DNA of 64,000 nt from Elusimicrobiota bacterium (GTDB lineage Bacteria; Elusimicrobiota; Elusimicrobia; UBA1565; UBA9628), in the NCBI GenBank assembly GCA_023213235.1, contig CP096137.1, positions 1,375,587 through 1,439,586 on the forward strand, written 5' to 3'. Of the stretch, positions 47,104 to 60,695 are shown in pieces; the first letter of the stretch is position 1, and every line of letters begins with the position of its first letter. The notes under the pieces were generated by a model, which was given only the letters and a program-made list of their open reading frames with translations, was not told where the DNA came from and ran no database searches. A program made the position numbers and the translations under genes.

Positions 47104-47985
47104 ATGAAGCACGTCGGAGGGTTTATGAAAACGATCTTGATCGCGGCGGTCCTGGCGGCGGCGGGCACGGCCCGCGCCGACGGCTACAAGTCGATGGCGA
47201 GAGAGCTCGCGGCCGACGCGAGGAAGGCGGGAGTCTCGCGCGTGGCCGTGATGCCGTTCACCGCGGCCGACGGCGGCTCCTCCCGCGACGGCTGGAACAT
47301 CTCCGAGAAGCTCGTCACCCAGCTGGTCAAGACCGGCAAGGTGCAGGCCCTCGAGCGCTCGATGCTCAAGACGCTTCTCGAGGAGCACGACCTCGGCCGC
47401 ACCGGCGCCTTCGACCCGGCGACGCTGCGCAAGCTCGGCAAGGTGCTGTCCGCCGAAGGGATCGTGACCGGCAGCTTCGTGACGATCGGCCGCGAGGTCG
47501 TGATCAACGCGCGCCTGATCAACGTCGAGACCGGCGTCATCGTCGCGGCCAGCGAGCGGCGAGCCGAGCGGGACTGGTTCGACCTGGCGATCGTGATCCC
47601 CGCCCCGGAGTTCACCGTCGAGGCGCCGACGATCATCACCGAGGGCGAGCTCGCGCTCAAGGACGCGGTCGCGGCGGGGCCGACGGAGCTCTCCTACAAG
47701 GACTGCGACACCGCCGCGACGACGGTCGACCGCCTCGAGGCGCAGATTCTCGATCTCAAGGCGCGCTACTGGGCGCGCAAGCTCAAGGACGGCCTCGACC
47801 CGCGGACGCTGAAGGCCAACCCGGGCTCGACGATCTCGGACCCCGAGCTCAAGCAGGAGTTCTACGACAAGATGAAGGCGTGGTTCGCCCGCCCCGTCGT
47901 TCCGCCGCTGACGCCGGTGGAGACCAAGCGCTTCGTCGCGGTGGACGGGCGGGCCTACGCGCTCGCGCAGCACTGCGGAATCTGA
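47104..47985 (+). CDS. Exported CsgG/FlgO-like protein
   Basis: 293 residues. Signal peptide KTILIAAVLAAAGTARA. Residues about 40-150 have the TolB-N/FlgO/CsgG pattern: RVAVMPFTAADGG, ISEKLVTQLVKTGKVQALERSM (broken here by length), LLEEHDLGRTGAFDP, GKVLSAEGIVTGSF and INARLINVETGVIV. Such proteins assemble in the periplasm or outer membrane. The C-terminal 130 residues are not recognised. First gene of an operon with two receiver proteins; GAGGAGG precedes the next ATG. Confidence 0.82.
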   Translation: MKHVGGFMKTILIAAVLAAAGTARADGYKSMARELAADARKAGVSRVAVMPFTAADGGSSRDGWNISEKLVTQLVKTGKVQALERSMLKTLLEEHDLGRTGAFDPATLRKLGKVLSAEGIVTGSFVTIGREVVINARLINVETGVIVAASERRAERDWFDLAIVIPAPEFTVEAPTIITEGELALKDAVAAGPTELSYKDCDTAATTVDRLEAQILDLKARYWARKLKDGLDPRTLKANPGSTISDPELKQEFYDKMKAWFARPVVPPLTPVETKRFVAVDGRAYALAQHCGI

Positions 47986-47998
47986 GGAGGAAATCGCC

Positions 47999-48382
47999 AT
48001 GGACTCGAACCAGGACACGGTCTTGATCGCCGACGACAATCCGGGGGTGCGCCGCGTGCTCGAGAGGTGCCTCGCGGACGGCCGGAGGGTGCTGACGGCG
48101 GAGGACGGCGAGTCGGCTCTCGCGATGGCGCGCGAGCACCTGCCCGACCTCATCATCCTCGACGTGCGCATGCCGGGCCGCGACGGGCACGAGGTCTGCG
48201 CCGAGCTGCGGGGCGCCGAGGCGACGCGCGGCATACCGATCCTCATGCTGACCGGCCTCGGCGAGCACGAGGCCGCCTACCTCTCGATCGGCTCTGCGGC
48301 CGACGCGTGGCTCTCCAAGCCTTTCAACACGAACGACCTCGAGGCGCGGGTCCGGGCGCTGCTCGGCCGCGGGAACGCGTGA
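47999..48382 (+). CDS. Single-domain response regulator
   Basis: 127 residues, receiver domain only: VLIADDNPGVRR, phospho-site Asp in LIILDVRMPGRDG, MLTGLGE and Lys in LSKPFN. No output domain, so it acts through protein contacts (CheY-like). Preceded by GAGGAGG; its stop overlaps the GTG of the GGDEF protein. Confidence 0.9.
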   Translation: MDSNQDTVLIADDNPGVRRVLERCLADGRRVLTAEDGESALAMAREHLPDLIILDVRMPGRDGHEVCAELRGAEATRGIPILMLTGLGEHEAAYLSIGSAADAWLSKPFNTNDLEARVRALLGRGNA

Positions 48383-49260
48383 GACGCACGATCCTCGTCG
48401 CCGACGACGAGGCGCCCGTCCGGCGCGTCGTGGCGCGCGCTCTCGAGGGCGCCTACGCGGTGCTCGCCGCGGCGGACGGCCAGGAGGCCCTCGACGTCGC
48501 CGCCGCGCGGCGGCCGGACTTGATCCTGCTCGACGTCCAGATGCCGCGGCGCACCGGCTGGGAGGTGCTCTCCGCGCTGCGGGCCGGCGCCGCGACGCGC
48601 CTGACGCCGGTGATCATCCTGACCTCGGGCGCCGAGGTCTCCCGCAAGGTCGAAGGCCTCTCGCGCGGGGCCGACGACTACGTGACCAAGCCCTTCGCCG
48701 GCGCCGAGCTGCGGGCGCGCGTCGACGGCCTCCTGCGCCGCCACGAGCTCGCGCTCGGGGCCAACCCGCTGACCGGTCTGCCCGGCAACGCCGCGATCGA
48801 GGCCGAGGCCGTCCGGCGCCTCGCCGCGGGAGAGCCGTTCGCCTTCTTCCACGCCGACGTCGACCGCTTCAAGGCGTTCAACGACGCGTGCGGCATCGCC
48901 GCCGGCGACGAGGTCCTGCGGACGGCGGCGCGCTGCCTGCGCGAGGCGCTCGGCCCGGGCTTCTCCGGCCATGTCGGCGGCGACGACTTCGCGGCGATGT
49001 GCGCGCTCGCCGAAGCGCCGCACGCCGCGCAGCGGCTGGCCGCGGGCTTCGACGAGGCCGCGCCCGCGCTGGTGCCGGAGTCGCGGCGCGGGCTCGTCCG
49101 CGCGCCGACGCTGTCGATCGCCGTGGCCTCCTCCGCGCGTCCCGGGGCGGACTCCTACGGCCGCCTGTGCGAGATCGCGGGCGAGATCAAGAGCTTCCTG
49201 AAGGCGGAGTCCGGACGCGCGCTCAGCCGCTTTATGTTCGACCGGCGGACGGGACGATGA
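48379..49260 (+). CDS. Response regulator with GGDEF (diguanylate cyclase) domain
   Basis: 293 residues from GTG 48379. Receiver domain: ILVADDEAPVRR, Asp in LILLDVQMPRRTG, Lys in YVTKPFAG. The GGDEF domain follows (NPLTGLPGNAAIE, FFHADVDRFKAFND); its signature reads VGGDDF, an accepted active form. It should make cyclic di-GMP when phosphorylated. The last 90 residues are shorter and more divergent than usual; no RxxD inhibitory site is obvious. Confidence 0.88.
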   Translation: MRRTILVADDEAPVRRVVARALEGAYAVLAAADGQEALDVAAARRPDLILLDVQMPRRTGWEVLSALRAGAATRLTPVIILTSGAEVSRKVEGLSRGADDYVTKPFAGAELRARVDGLLRRHELALGANPLTGLPGNAAIEAEAVRRLAAGEPFAFFHADVDRFKAFNDACGIAAGDEVLRTAARCLREALGPGFSGHVGGDDFAAMCALAEAPHAAQRLAAGFDEAAPALVPESRRGLVRAPTLSIAVASSARPGADSYGRLCEIAGEIKSFLKAESGRALSRFMFDRRTGR

Positions 49261-49261
49261 C

Positions 49262-49314
49262 TTCAGCGCGAGTTAAGGGGGCGTAAGGGACGCGCAGGCG
49301 AGAGCGGCCATACT
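49262..49314 (+). promoter_or_regulatory. TTAAGCG-type operator with -10 box, site 3
   Basis: Half-sites at 49262 (TTCAGCG), 49273 (TTAAGGG), 49283 (GTAAGGG) and 49294 (GCAGGCG); CATACT begins at 49309, 15 bp after the last half-site and six bases before ATG 49321. One spacing is 10 instead of 11, and it spans the G run 49277-49281, where a lost base would explain it. Confidence 0.7.
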
Positions 49315-49320
49315 GGAGGC

Positions 49321-50142
49321 ATGATGAACGAACTCGAATCCGTCGGCGCCGTCGACCCGAAGGCCCTTCACTACCAGGAGGTGCTCTTCTCGCTCGTGAT
49401 GACGGTCGTCTCGGTGATCAGCCGCGACAACCCGCTCGTCCGCTTTCCGGACATCCTCTGGGCGTTCGCCGCGATGCTCGCCTTCAACCTCGCCTATCAC
49501 CGCATGCTGCGGCGCTCCTCCGGCGCGCTGGCGCCGCTCGTCTCGATGGCGGTCAACGTGGCGCTCTCCTCCCTCGTGGTCGCCTTCTCCGGCGGCGCGC
49601 AGTCGAGCTTCTGGCCGCTCTACCTTCTGCCGATCTTCACCGCCTGCCTGTACCTCAAGCGCCGCCACGTACAGGGAGCGGTCGCGGCCTCGGGGGCGTT
49701 CCTCGCGTGCTTCTATCTGGAGGCGTTCTGGGACGGGCGCCCGTGGGAGGCCTGCGAGTTCGCGATCAAGGCGGGCGTGCTCTCCTTCGCGGCCTTCGTC
49801 ACCTCCCAGATTTCCTTCCGGGAGCGCGCGCAACGGGAGAACCTGGCCGGCATCCGCGAGCGCATGGACGTCCTGGCCCGCTCCCTCGAGCGCCGCAAGG
49901 CCTCCGACCTCGAGGCGCTGCGGCGACAGAGCCTCGACGCCCTGATCCCGGGCCTCGCGCACGCCTTGAACAATCCGGTCGGCATCATCCTCGGCACGGT
50001 CGAGCTCATGCTCAAGGAGGCGCCGGAGGGCTCCGTCCAGCGCGAGGACCTCGAGCGCATCCGCTCCGCGGCGCGCCGCTGCGCCGTCGTCGGCGAGGAC
50101 CTGCGCGCCTGCGCCAAGCCGCGCTTCGAGGAGGTCGCGTGA
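49321..50142 (+). CDS. Membrane histidine-kinase-like protein lacking the ATPase domain
   Basis: 273 residues. About five or six membrane segments (residues 20-170) precede a coiled-coil and a phospho-acceptor helix with GLAHALNNPVGIILGTVELM, the H-box His in the HALNNP motif. The protein stops after this dimerisation domain; no N, G1 or G2 boxes of an ATPase domain follow. Unlike its neighbours no frame break explains this, because the next gene starts at an overlapping GTG. It may be phosphorylated by another kinase or act as a membrane scaffold for the receiver-cyclase downstream. Confidence 0.8.
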   Translation: MMNELESVGAVDPKALHYQEVLFSLVMTVVSVISRDNPLVRFPDILWAFAAMLAFNLAYHRMLRRSSGALAPLVSMAVNVALSSLVVAFSGGAQSSFWPLYLLPIFTACLYLKRRHVQGAVAASGAFLACFYLEAFWDGRPWEACEFAIKAGVLSFAAFVTSQISFRERAQRENLAGIRERMDVLARSLERRKASDLEALRRQSLDALIPGLAHALNNPVGIILGTVELMLKEAPEGSVQREDLERIRSAARRCAVVGEDLRACAKPRFEEVA

Positions 50143-51052
50143 GGATCCTCATCGTCGACGACGAAGCGGACATCCGCCGCTTCTGCGAGCGGGCGCTGCG
50201 CGGCGAGGGCCACGACGTGCACGCCTGCGGCTCGGGCGAGGAGGCGCTGCCGAGGCTCTCGGAGGGTTGGGACCTCATCGTCAGCGACGTGACGATGCCG
50301 GGAGAGGTCGACGGCAACGAGCTTCTGCGCCGCGCCCGCGAGGCGGGGGACGCACGTGTCGCCCTGATGAGCGCGTACCCGACCGTCGAGTCCTCGGTGC
50401 GCGCGCTCAAGGACGGGGCCTGCGACTATCTGCTCAAGCCGTTCTCGCTCGACGCGCTGCTCGATCTCGTGCGCCGCCGCGGCGAGGGCGCCCCGCGGCG
50501 CCCCCCGAGATCGAGCCGCGGCGCCTGCGCCCGGCGACCGTGCTCTTCGCCGACGTGCGCGGCTTCACCGCCTTCTCGGAGGGCGTCGCGGCGGACGTCG
50601 CCGCGGCGCGTCTCGACGAGCTGCTCGCCTGCTTCATCGAGGCGGTGCACGCCGAGGGCGGGACGATCAACAAGCTGATAGGAGACGGCGCGATGGCCGT
50701 CTTCGGGGCACCGATGCCCCACTGCGACCCGGTCGGCGCGGCGGCGCGCGCCGCGCTGCGCTCTCGGGACTCCGTCGAGCGCTTGGGCGGCGGGCTGCGC
50801 TTCGGCTACGGCATCAACGCGGGGCTCGTCGCGGCGGGCCGCCTCGGCGGCAGCGGCAGCGCCGAGTACGGCGTGATCGGCGCCGCCGTCAACGTGGCGG
50901 CGCGGCTGGAGGAGGCCGCCGGCCCGGGACAGATCCTCGTGGGCGCCGGCGCCGAGCCCGCGCTCGGGGAGCGCTTCGCCCTCGGCCGGCGCGGGTCCCT
51001 GAGCCTCGACGGGATTCGCGCTCCCGTTGACGCGGTCGAATTGATATCCTGA
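50139..51052 (+). CDS. Response regulator with class III nucleotide cyclase domain (one probable sequencing frameshift)
   Basis: About 304 residues from GTG 50139. Receiver: ILIVDDEADIRRF, Asp in LIVSDVTMPGEVDG, Lys in YLLKPFSL. One C is missing in the run 50501-50506; repair gives RRPPEIEPRRLRPATVLFADVRGFTAFSE, the start of a class III cyclase with metal-binding Asp (FADVRG) and LIGDGAMAVFGAP. Then come YGINAGLVAAG and YGVIGAAVNVAARLEEAAGP, with transition-state Asn and Arg. It probably makes cyclic AMP under control of phosphorylation. Overlaps the kinase-like gene upstream. Confidence 0.86.
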
Positions 51053-51059
51053 GGCCGCG

Positions 51060-51451
51060 ATGCCCCTGGATCCTCCCGCCCGCTTTCTCGTGATCGACGA
51101 CGAAAAGGGCCTGCGCGACATGCTGTCCTACGCCCTGAGGCGGCAGAAGTGCGAGGCCGTCGCCGCCGCCGGCGGCGAGGAGGAGTCGCCGCCGCGCTCG
51201 CCGGGGACTTCGACGCGGTCGTCTGCGACGTCATGATGCCGGGACTCGACGGCTTCGGAGTCCTCGAGCGCCTCGGCCGCGAGCGGCAGGGCCTGCCGGT
51301 CATCCTGGTGACGGGCTATCCGTCCGACGACTCCGCCGCGCGCGCCCGCGCCCTCGGGGCCGTCGACTACGTGGCCAAGCCCTACGACGTGATCGCGCTG
51401 TGCGCCGCCCTCGAGAGGCTCGCGGCGCAGCGCCGCTCCTCCCGGTCTTAA
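51060..51451 (+). CDS. Single-domain response regulator (one probable sequencing frameshift)
   Basis: About 130 residues. FLVIDDEKGLRDMLSYAL, then after adding one G near 51180 (AAGGEEGVAAALAGDFDAVV) the phospho-site Asp in VVCDVMMPGLDG, VTGYPSDDSA and Lys in YVAKPYD. No output domain. Its N terminus is very similar to that of the hybrid kinase downstream (IDDEKGLRDML in both), so the two receivers are probably related by duplication. The stop lies inside the first half-site of the next operator. Confidence 0.82.
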
Positions 51452-51501
51452 GCTCCGCTTAAGGAGGCCGTAAGCGCCCGGTCAGCGGTCCCGGCTATCC
51501 T
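51448..51501 (+). promoter_or_regulatory. Four-repeat TTAAGCG operator with -10 box, site 4
   Basis: Half-sites at 51448 (TTAAGCT), 51459 (TTAAGGA), 51470 (GTAAGCG) and 51481 (GTCAGCG), 11 bp apart. TATCCT begins at 51496, 15 bp after the last half-site and six bases before ATG 51508. Confidence 0.85.
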
Positions 51502-51507
51502 CGAGCC

Positions 51508-53375
<1,868 letters not shown>

Positions 53376-53379
<4 letters not shown>

Positions 53380-53747
53380 ACACGGGCACGATCCTCGTCG
53401 CCGACGACGAGCCCGACAACCGGGCGATCATGGCCGCCGTGCTCTCGGCCTCGGGCTACTCGGTGCTCACGGCGGCCGACGGCGAGCAGGCGGTCTCCGC
53501 GGCCCTGCGCGAGCGTCCGGACCTCATCCTGCTCGACATGGCGATGCCGGGCGTCAGCGGCTGGGAGGCGGTGCGGCGCCTGAAATCGATGGACCTGACC
53601 AAAGACATCCCGGTCTTCGCCTTCACGGCCTTCGCCCTGGCCGGAGACGAGCTCAAGGCGCTCGAGGCCGGCTGCGACGGGTACGTCTCGAAGCCGTGCG
53701 TGCCGAAGGACGTCGTGCGCAAAATCCGCGACAAGGTGGGACACTGA
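53376..53747 (+). CDS. Single-domain response regulator
   Basis: 123 residues, ATG overlapping the upstream stop (ATGA). TILVADDEPDNRAIM, Asp in LILLDMAMPGVSG, FTAFAL and Lys in YVSKPCVPKD. The DNR sequence after the acidic pair and FTA are typical of DivK-like regulators, which work in phosphorelays with hybrid kinases. Two bases separate it from the next gene. Confidence 0.9.
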
Positions 53748-53748
53748 C

Positions 53749-55875
<2,127 letters not shown>

Positions 55876-55879
55876 CGGC

Positions 55880-55933
55880 TTAAGCGGGAGTTAAGCGCCG
55901 CTTCAGCGCGCCCTTTGCCGATCCCGCTACGCT
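55880..55933 (+). promoter_or_regulatory. Four-repeat TTAAGCG operator with -10 box, site 5
   Basis: Half-sites at 55880 (TTAAGCG), 55891 (TTAAGCG), 55902 (TTCAGCG) and 55913 (CTTTGCC), 11 bp apart. TACGCT begins at 55928, 15 bp after the last half-site and six bases before ATG 55940. Confidence 0.88.
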
Positions 55934-55939
55934 CGAGCC

Positions 55940-57968
55940 ATGCCCCGAACCTCCCCGGCCCGCCTGCTCGCCGCCGCCCTCGTCGTCCTCCACTCGGTCC
56001 CGGTCCGCGCCGCCGAAGACGCGTTCAAGCTCTTCGAGGAAGAGTCGCAGGTGATCATGGTCGCCTCCGCGCGGCCGGAGACCGTCTTCAACAGCGTCTC
56101 GAACGTCACGGTCATCGACCGCAAGATGATCGAGGCTTACAACTACGAGTCCGTGGCCCAGGCCCTTCACTCGGTCGCGGGCGTCATGGTCTGGCGGACG
56201 TTCCATCTGCAGAACATCCCGACGTTCCGTGGTTCGCTGCAGGAGCATTACGCCAACAAGGTCCTCGTCATGATCGACAACGTTCCCGCGTGGCACGCCG
56301 TGACGGGAGAGGAGACCTTGACCGCGTCGGGATCGACTCGGTCGAGCGCATCGAGGTTCTGCGGGGGCCCGCCTCGGTCCTCTACGGCTCCAACGCGCTG
56401 ACGGGCGTCATCAACATCGTGCTGCGCCGCCCCGAGCGCAACGCGCGCGTGACCGCGGCCGTGGCGGGCGTCGGAACGGGCCACGGCCGCGGGGATGCCG
56501 TCCAGGCCTCCCGCCTCGCGGGCATCTACGCCGGGGAAAAGGACGAATCGGAGCTGTTCCTTTCCGGCGATCAATTCAGCCGCCGAAGCCCGCGCTACAC
56601 GTTCACGGACGACACGATGACGGTCTTCGAAGTCAACGATTACCTGACCGTCCGCAATTTCAACGCCCATTGGCGCAAGGGCGGGCACAGTTTGCTGGCC
56701 AACGTCTCCAACGGCACTCAGTACACCGGGGGCGTCGCCAACTCCTTCGCCACCGGGGCGGGCAAGGCGCATGAAAAGGAGCTGCAGCTCGTCAACTACG
56801 GCTACGACTTCGGTCCGAGCTGGGGGAATCTCAAGTACACGGGCACCGTCGACCGTCAACGGCGTCACCACTCCCGCGACTCGTCGGCTTCCCTGCGCTC
56901 CGACATCCTGGGCACGCGCGTCATCAACACGTTGAGCGCCGAGGTGGATCTCGCCGGGCCGTTCAGCCTCGAGGTCGGCGGCAGCCACGACTATCGCACG
57001 GTGGAGCGCTTCCGAAACTACATCAGCAGCTCGCACGTCGTCGTGTCCGAAAACATGCTGTACCGCCGCCAGGTGTGGGAAGGGTCGGTGTTCGGCCAGC
57101 TCGTCTACGACCTCGAGCCTTGGCGGTTCGTGGCCGGGACCCGCTTCACCCACAACGCGACTTTCGGCGACGACCTGTCATCGCGCGTCTCCGCGGTGTA
57201 TATGGTCAACGAGCGCAACAGCGTGAAGTTCATGGCCGGGCAGTCGTTCCGCGCCCCGACGCCCTTCGAGCTCTATTTCCAGCCCGCGCCCGTGACGGTG
57301 CTGGGCAATCCCGCCCTCCGCCCGGAGAAGACATCCACGGTGGAAGCCTCATACCTCACGTCCTGGGACAAGATGTTCGGGCAGGCGACGGTCTATTTCA
57401 TGGATTACTCGAATACGATCTTCCGCAACCGCGGGGACTTCACGCGCGACGGTCAGACGTTCTCCAACATCTCCTTCTACGACAACGCCCGGCGCTACAA
57501 CGCCAGGGTGTGGAACTCGAGGCCCGTTATACGGCCCGCGAGTTCAATGCGTTCTCCGCCTTCAATTACATCCATGGAAGCAAAGGCGACGCCTACTCGG
57601 TTCCGGCTCCGGGGGTCTTCGGCCTGACCGGCGGCGAGACCTCGAATTTCAAGTACGTGCCGCGCTACACGGCCTCCGCGGGAGTCTCGGCGGACCATGA
57701 GAACCCTTTCGGCTCCGGGACGTTATTCGGCAGCGTCGTCGCGCATCACTACTCGAGCATGCAGTCCCTGCGTACGACCATTCCCGCGCAGGCATGGGCC
57801 GACGTGAGCTTCGGACTGAGGCGGGAAGGCTTCAAGCACACCGTCTCGATCCACAACGCGACCGGCAGCTCCGTCTCCGTGCCGGAGTACGTCCGTCAAC
57901 GGGTGGCCGAATCGACTCCGATCATCAGCGGCCGCCGCATCGACTACACGGTTTCCTGGAAATTCTGA
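55940..57968 (+). CDS. TonB-dependent outer-membrane receptor (two probable sequencing frameshifts)
   Basis: About 676 residues after correction. Signal peptide ARLLAAALVVLHSVPVRA. Plug domain: VIMVASARPETVFNSVSNVT (TonB-box/plug start), VAGVMVWRTFHLQNIPTFRG, DSVERIEVLRGPASVLYGS and ALTGVINIVLR. The beta-barrel follows and ends RRIDYTVSWKF with terminal Phe. One G is missing near 56320 (TLDRVGIDSVERI restored) and one in 57506-57508 (ARGVELEARYTAREF restored). Such receptors import siderophores, cobalamin, sugars or other ligands, or sense them. The stop overlaps the ATG of a binding-protein gene. Confidence 0.88.
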
Positions 57969-58836
57969 TGAGACACATCGGAGTGCGTCTCATTCTCGCC
58001 GCGCTCGCCGCCGCGCTGTGCGGGTCCGTCCGAGCCCAGGAGGTCGTCGCCGTCCTGGCCTCCGATCAGCGCGCGCAGCGCGAGACGTTCGAGGCTTTCC
58101 AGGCCGCCTTCGGCAAGCCGGTGCCGGTGCTCCCGCTCGGCGCGGCGATTCCCGCGACGGCGAAGGTCGTCGCGGCGTTCGGCGGCAAGGCCGCCGTGCT
58201 CCCCTATCCCGGGCGCGTGACCCTCGTCTACGTGATCGCCCCCGGCGTGCTGGTGGACCGCAAGGCCCAAGGCGGCGCGGCGATCAAGATCGCCATGGAC
58301 CCCGACGCGGGCGCCCTCCTGCGCCGTCTTCAGGCGCTTCAGCCCGGCCTGCGGCGGCTGGCCGTTCTGTGGAGCAGTCCGAGCCGGGCCGCGTCCGCCG
58401 CGCGTCTCGCCAAAACCGGGGAGGCCGCCGGCGTCGAGGTCCTGGGCGAGCGCCTCGAGGACTCCGCGGACCTGCCGAGCCGCCTGCGCGAGCTCAAGGG
58501 CAAGGCCGACGCGCTCTGGCTTCCGCCGGACCCGCAGATCATCAACGCCCGCAGCTTCGAGATCATCAAACGCTTCTCCTACGACAACGACATCCCGTTC
58601 TACGCGGCGACCGAGGGGCTCGCCGAGCAGGGGGCGACCGCGTCGGTGTCGGTGACCTACCGCGAGATGGGAGGCATGACGGCCGCCGCGGTCCAGGGGC
58701 GCTCGAGGCGCGTCCGGCCCGCGCCGAGATCGACTCGGAGCGCGTCAGCGTCGCCGTCAACAAGTCCGCGGCCGCCGAGGCCGAGCTCTCCGTGCCCGCC
58801 GAGGCGCTCAAGGGGGCCGACAGGGTGTACCCGTGA
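57968..58836 (+). CDS. ABC-transporter-type substrate-binding protein (one probable sequencing frameshift)
   Basis: About 289 residues after correction. Signal peptide RLILAALAAALCGSVRAQ. The fold and motifs fit the ABC_sub_bind family (VVAVLASDQRAQRETFEAF, LRRLAVLWSSPS, KADALWLPPDPQI, IPFYAATEGLAEQGATASV, YREMGGMTAAAVQGALE). One G is missing in 58696-58699. No ABC permease or ATPase is nearby. The stop overlaps the start of a histidine kinase gene, so it more likely presents a ligand to a sensor than to a transporter. Confidence 0.82.
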
Positions 58837-60619
58837 GGCTCTACACCAAGCTGCTGCTCTGCGTCGCGCTCGCCTCGTTGTTCGCGGGGCAGGGCATCGT
58901 CAGCCACTCCCGCCGGGCGGTGCACGAGGCCCTGCTCTCCCACCTCGAGGCGTCGTCGGTCAAGGAGGCGCAGGCGTCCGCCGGTCCGCTTGCCGCCGCG
59001 ATGCTGACCGGCGAAGAGCGGCGGATCCTGCCGCTGCTCCAGGCCTACCTGACGGTCACCGGCGGGGTCTACGCGATGGCGCTCGACGGCGAGGGCCGGG
59101 TCCTGGCCCACACCAACGTCGCGGAAACGGGAAAGGTCCTGAGCGACGAGGCGACCCGGGCCGCCCTCGCGGCGAGCGTCCCGGGCTCCCGGGAACTCCG
59201 GCTCAAGGACCGCGTCGTGCTCGACGTGGCCGTCCCCGTCTTCCAGGCGGCGACGGCGGAGCCCGAGGAGGATTTTCTCCTCGGGGACGCCGGCGGGGGC
59301 GGAGCGGGGCGCGCGCGTCGGCGTCATCCGCGCCGGCCTGCCGCTCAACGAGGAGCTGGCGACGGAGCGGACGATCGCCGGGGGCGTGCAGCGCGCGGTG
59401 CTCGTCCTGGGCGGCGTCGCGGGGCTCGTCCTCTTCCTCTTCCTGCGGCGCCTGCTGGCGCCGGTCGCCCTGCTCGCCGCCGCGACCGAGAGGATCCGCG
59501 ACGGGGAATACCGCGTCGAGGTCCCGGTCACGACCGACGACGAGATCGGCGCGCTCGCGCGCAACTTCAACGAGATGAGCCGGGAGCTCGGAAACACGAC
59601 CGTCTCGAAAGATTTCCTCAACGACATCCTCGACAGCATCCAGGACCAGGTGATCGTGACCGACGCCGAGGGGCGCGTCGTCCTCGTCAACCCCGCGGCC
59701 GCGCAGCTCCTGGGCCGGACCAAGGCGGAGCTTCTCGGCCGCCCCGCCGCCGAGCTGGTCGAGGGCGAGGGGGCGTCGTTCTCGGCGCCGTCGCGCAGCG
59801 TCCCGGCCCTGCTCGCCGCCAAGTCCGGGGAGAAGATCCCGGTCCTCTTCTCTTCCTCGCCCATCAAGGCGGCGGACGGCCGGGTCACCGGCTGGATCGG
59901 CGCGGCGAAGGACGTCACCGAGCTGCGCAAGCTCGAGGCGCGCATGCGCCAGTCGGAGAAGCTCTCGGCCGTCGGACAGCTCGCGGCGGGCGTGGCGCAC
60001 GAGATCAACAACCCCCTCGGCGTGATCCTGGGCTTCGCGCAGACGATGGCGCGCTCGCTGGCTCCCGGAGCCGCCGACGAGCTGCCGGTCCGCTCCATCG
60101 AGCGCGAGGCCCTGCGCTGCAAGGCCCTCGTGCAGAACCTGCTGACGTTCTCGCGCGCCTCGCAGGCCGACCGGGGCCCCACCGACCTCAACGCCGCCGT
60201 CGAGCAGTCCCTGGCGCTGATCGCCCCGCAGGCCAAGCTCAACAACGTCGCGGTGAGCGCCGCGCTCGGCGAGGGGCTGCCCCCGATCCTCGGCAACAAG
60301 AACCAGCTCGAGCAGGTGATCTTGAACCTCGCCAAGAACGCGATCGACGCCATGCCCGCGGGGGCGGCTGGCGCTGACGACCGAGCGGGAGGGCGACGGC
60401 TCCTGGGTGCGCCTGCGCGTCGCCGACGACGGGACCGGCATCCCCGCCGGGACGCTGTCGAAGATCTTCGACCCGTTCTTCACGACCAAGCCCGTCGGCC
60501 AGGGCACGGGCCTGGGACTGAGCCTCGTCAGCGAGATCGTCCAGAAGCACTCCGGCGAGATCACGGTCGAGAGCCGGCCCGGTCGGACCGAGTTCACCGT
60601 GCGCCTTCCCCGCGCTTAA
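58833..60619 (+). CDS. Sensor histidine kinase: periplasmic domain - HAMP - PAS - HisKA - HATPase (two probable sequencing frame errors)
   Basis: About 595 residues. A membrane anchor at residues 4-22, then a periplasmic domain (YLTVTGGVYAMALDGEGRVLAHT), a second membrane segment (VLVLGGVAGLVLFLFLRRLL), HAMP, PAS (QDQVIVTDAEGRVVLVNPAA), HisKA with GVAHEINNPLGVILGFAQ and HATPase (LNLAKNAIDAMP, then DDGTGIPAGTLSKIFDPFFT, GLGLSLV). The frame changes at T run 59273-59276 (here one T too many, or two losses nearby) and at G run 60360-60364 (two G lost; repair gives AMPAGGRLALTT). It follows a binding protein gene with overlap, suggesting a ligand-sensing pair. Confidence 0.85.
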
Positions 60620-60669
60620 GCGAAAATTAAGCGCCACTTAAGCGCCGCTTCGGCGCCCCGGGCTATTCT
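60616..60669 (+). promoter_or_regulatory. Four-repeat TTAAGCG operator with -10 box, site 6
   Basis: Half-sites at 60616, 60627 and 60638 (all TTAAGCG) and 60649 (TTCGGCG), 11 bp apart; the best-conserved site. TATTCT begins at 60664, 15 bp after the last half-site. The first half-site overlaps the kinase stop codon. The gene start is 27 bases after the box, with GGGGAGG between. Confidence 0.9.
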
Positions 60670-60695
60670 GCGGGGAGGCGTGAGGGGGCGCTGAC

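Noticed and set aside
57968..58836. Component of an ABC importer
   Set aside because: No permease or ATPase gene is nearby; the gene is coupled to a TonB receptor and a sensor kinase instead.
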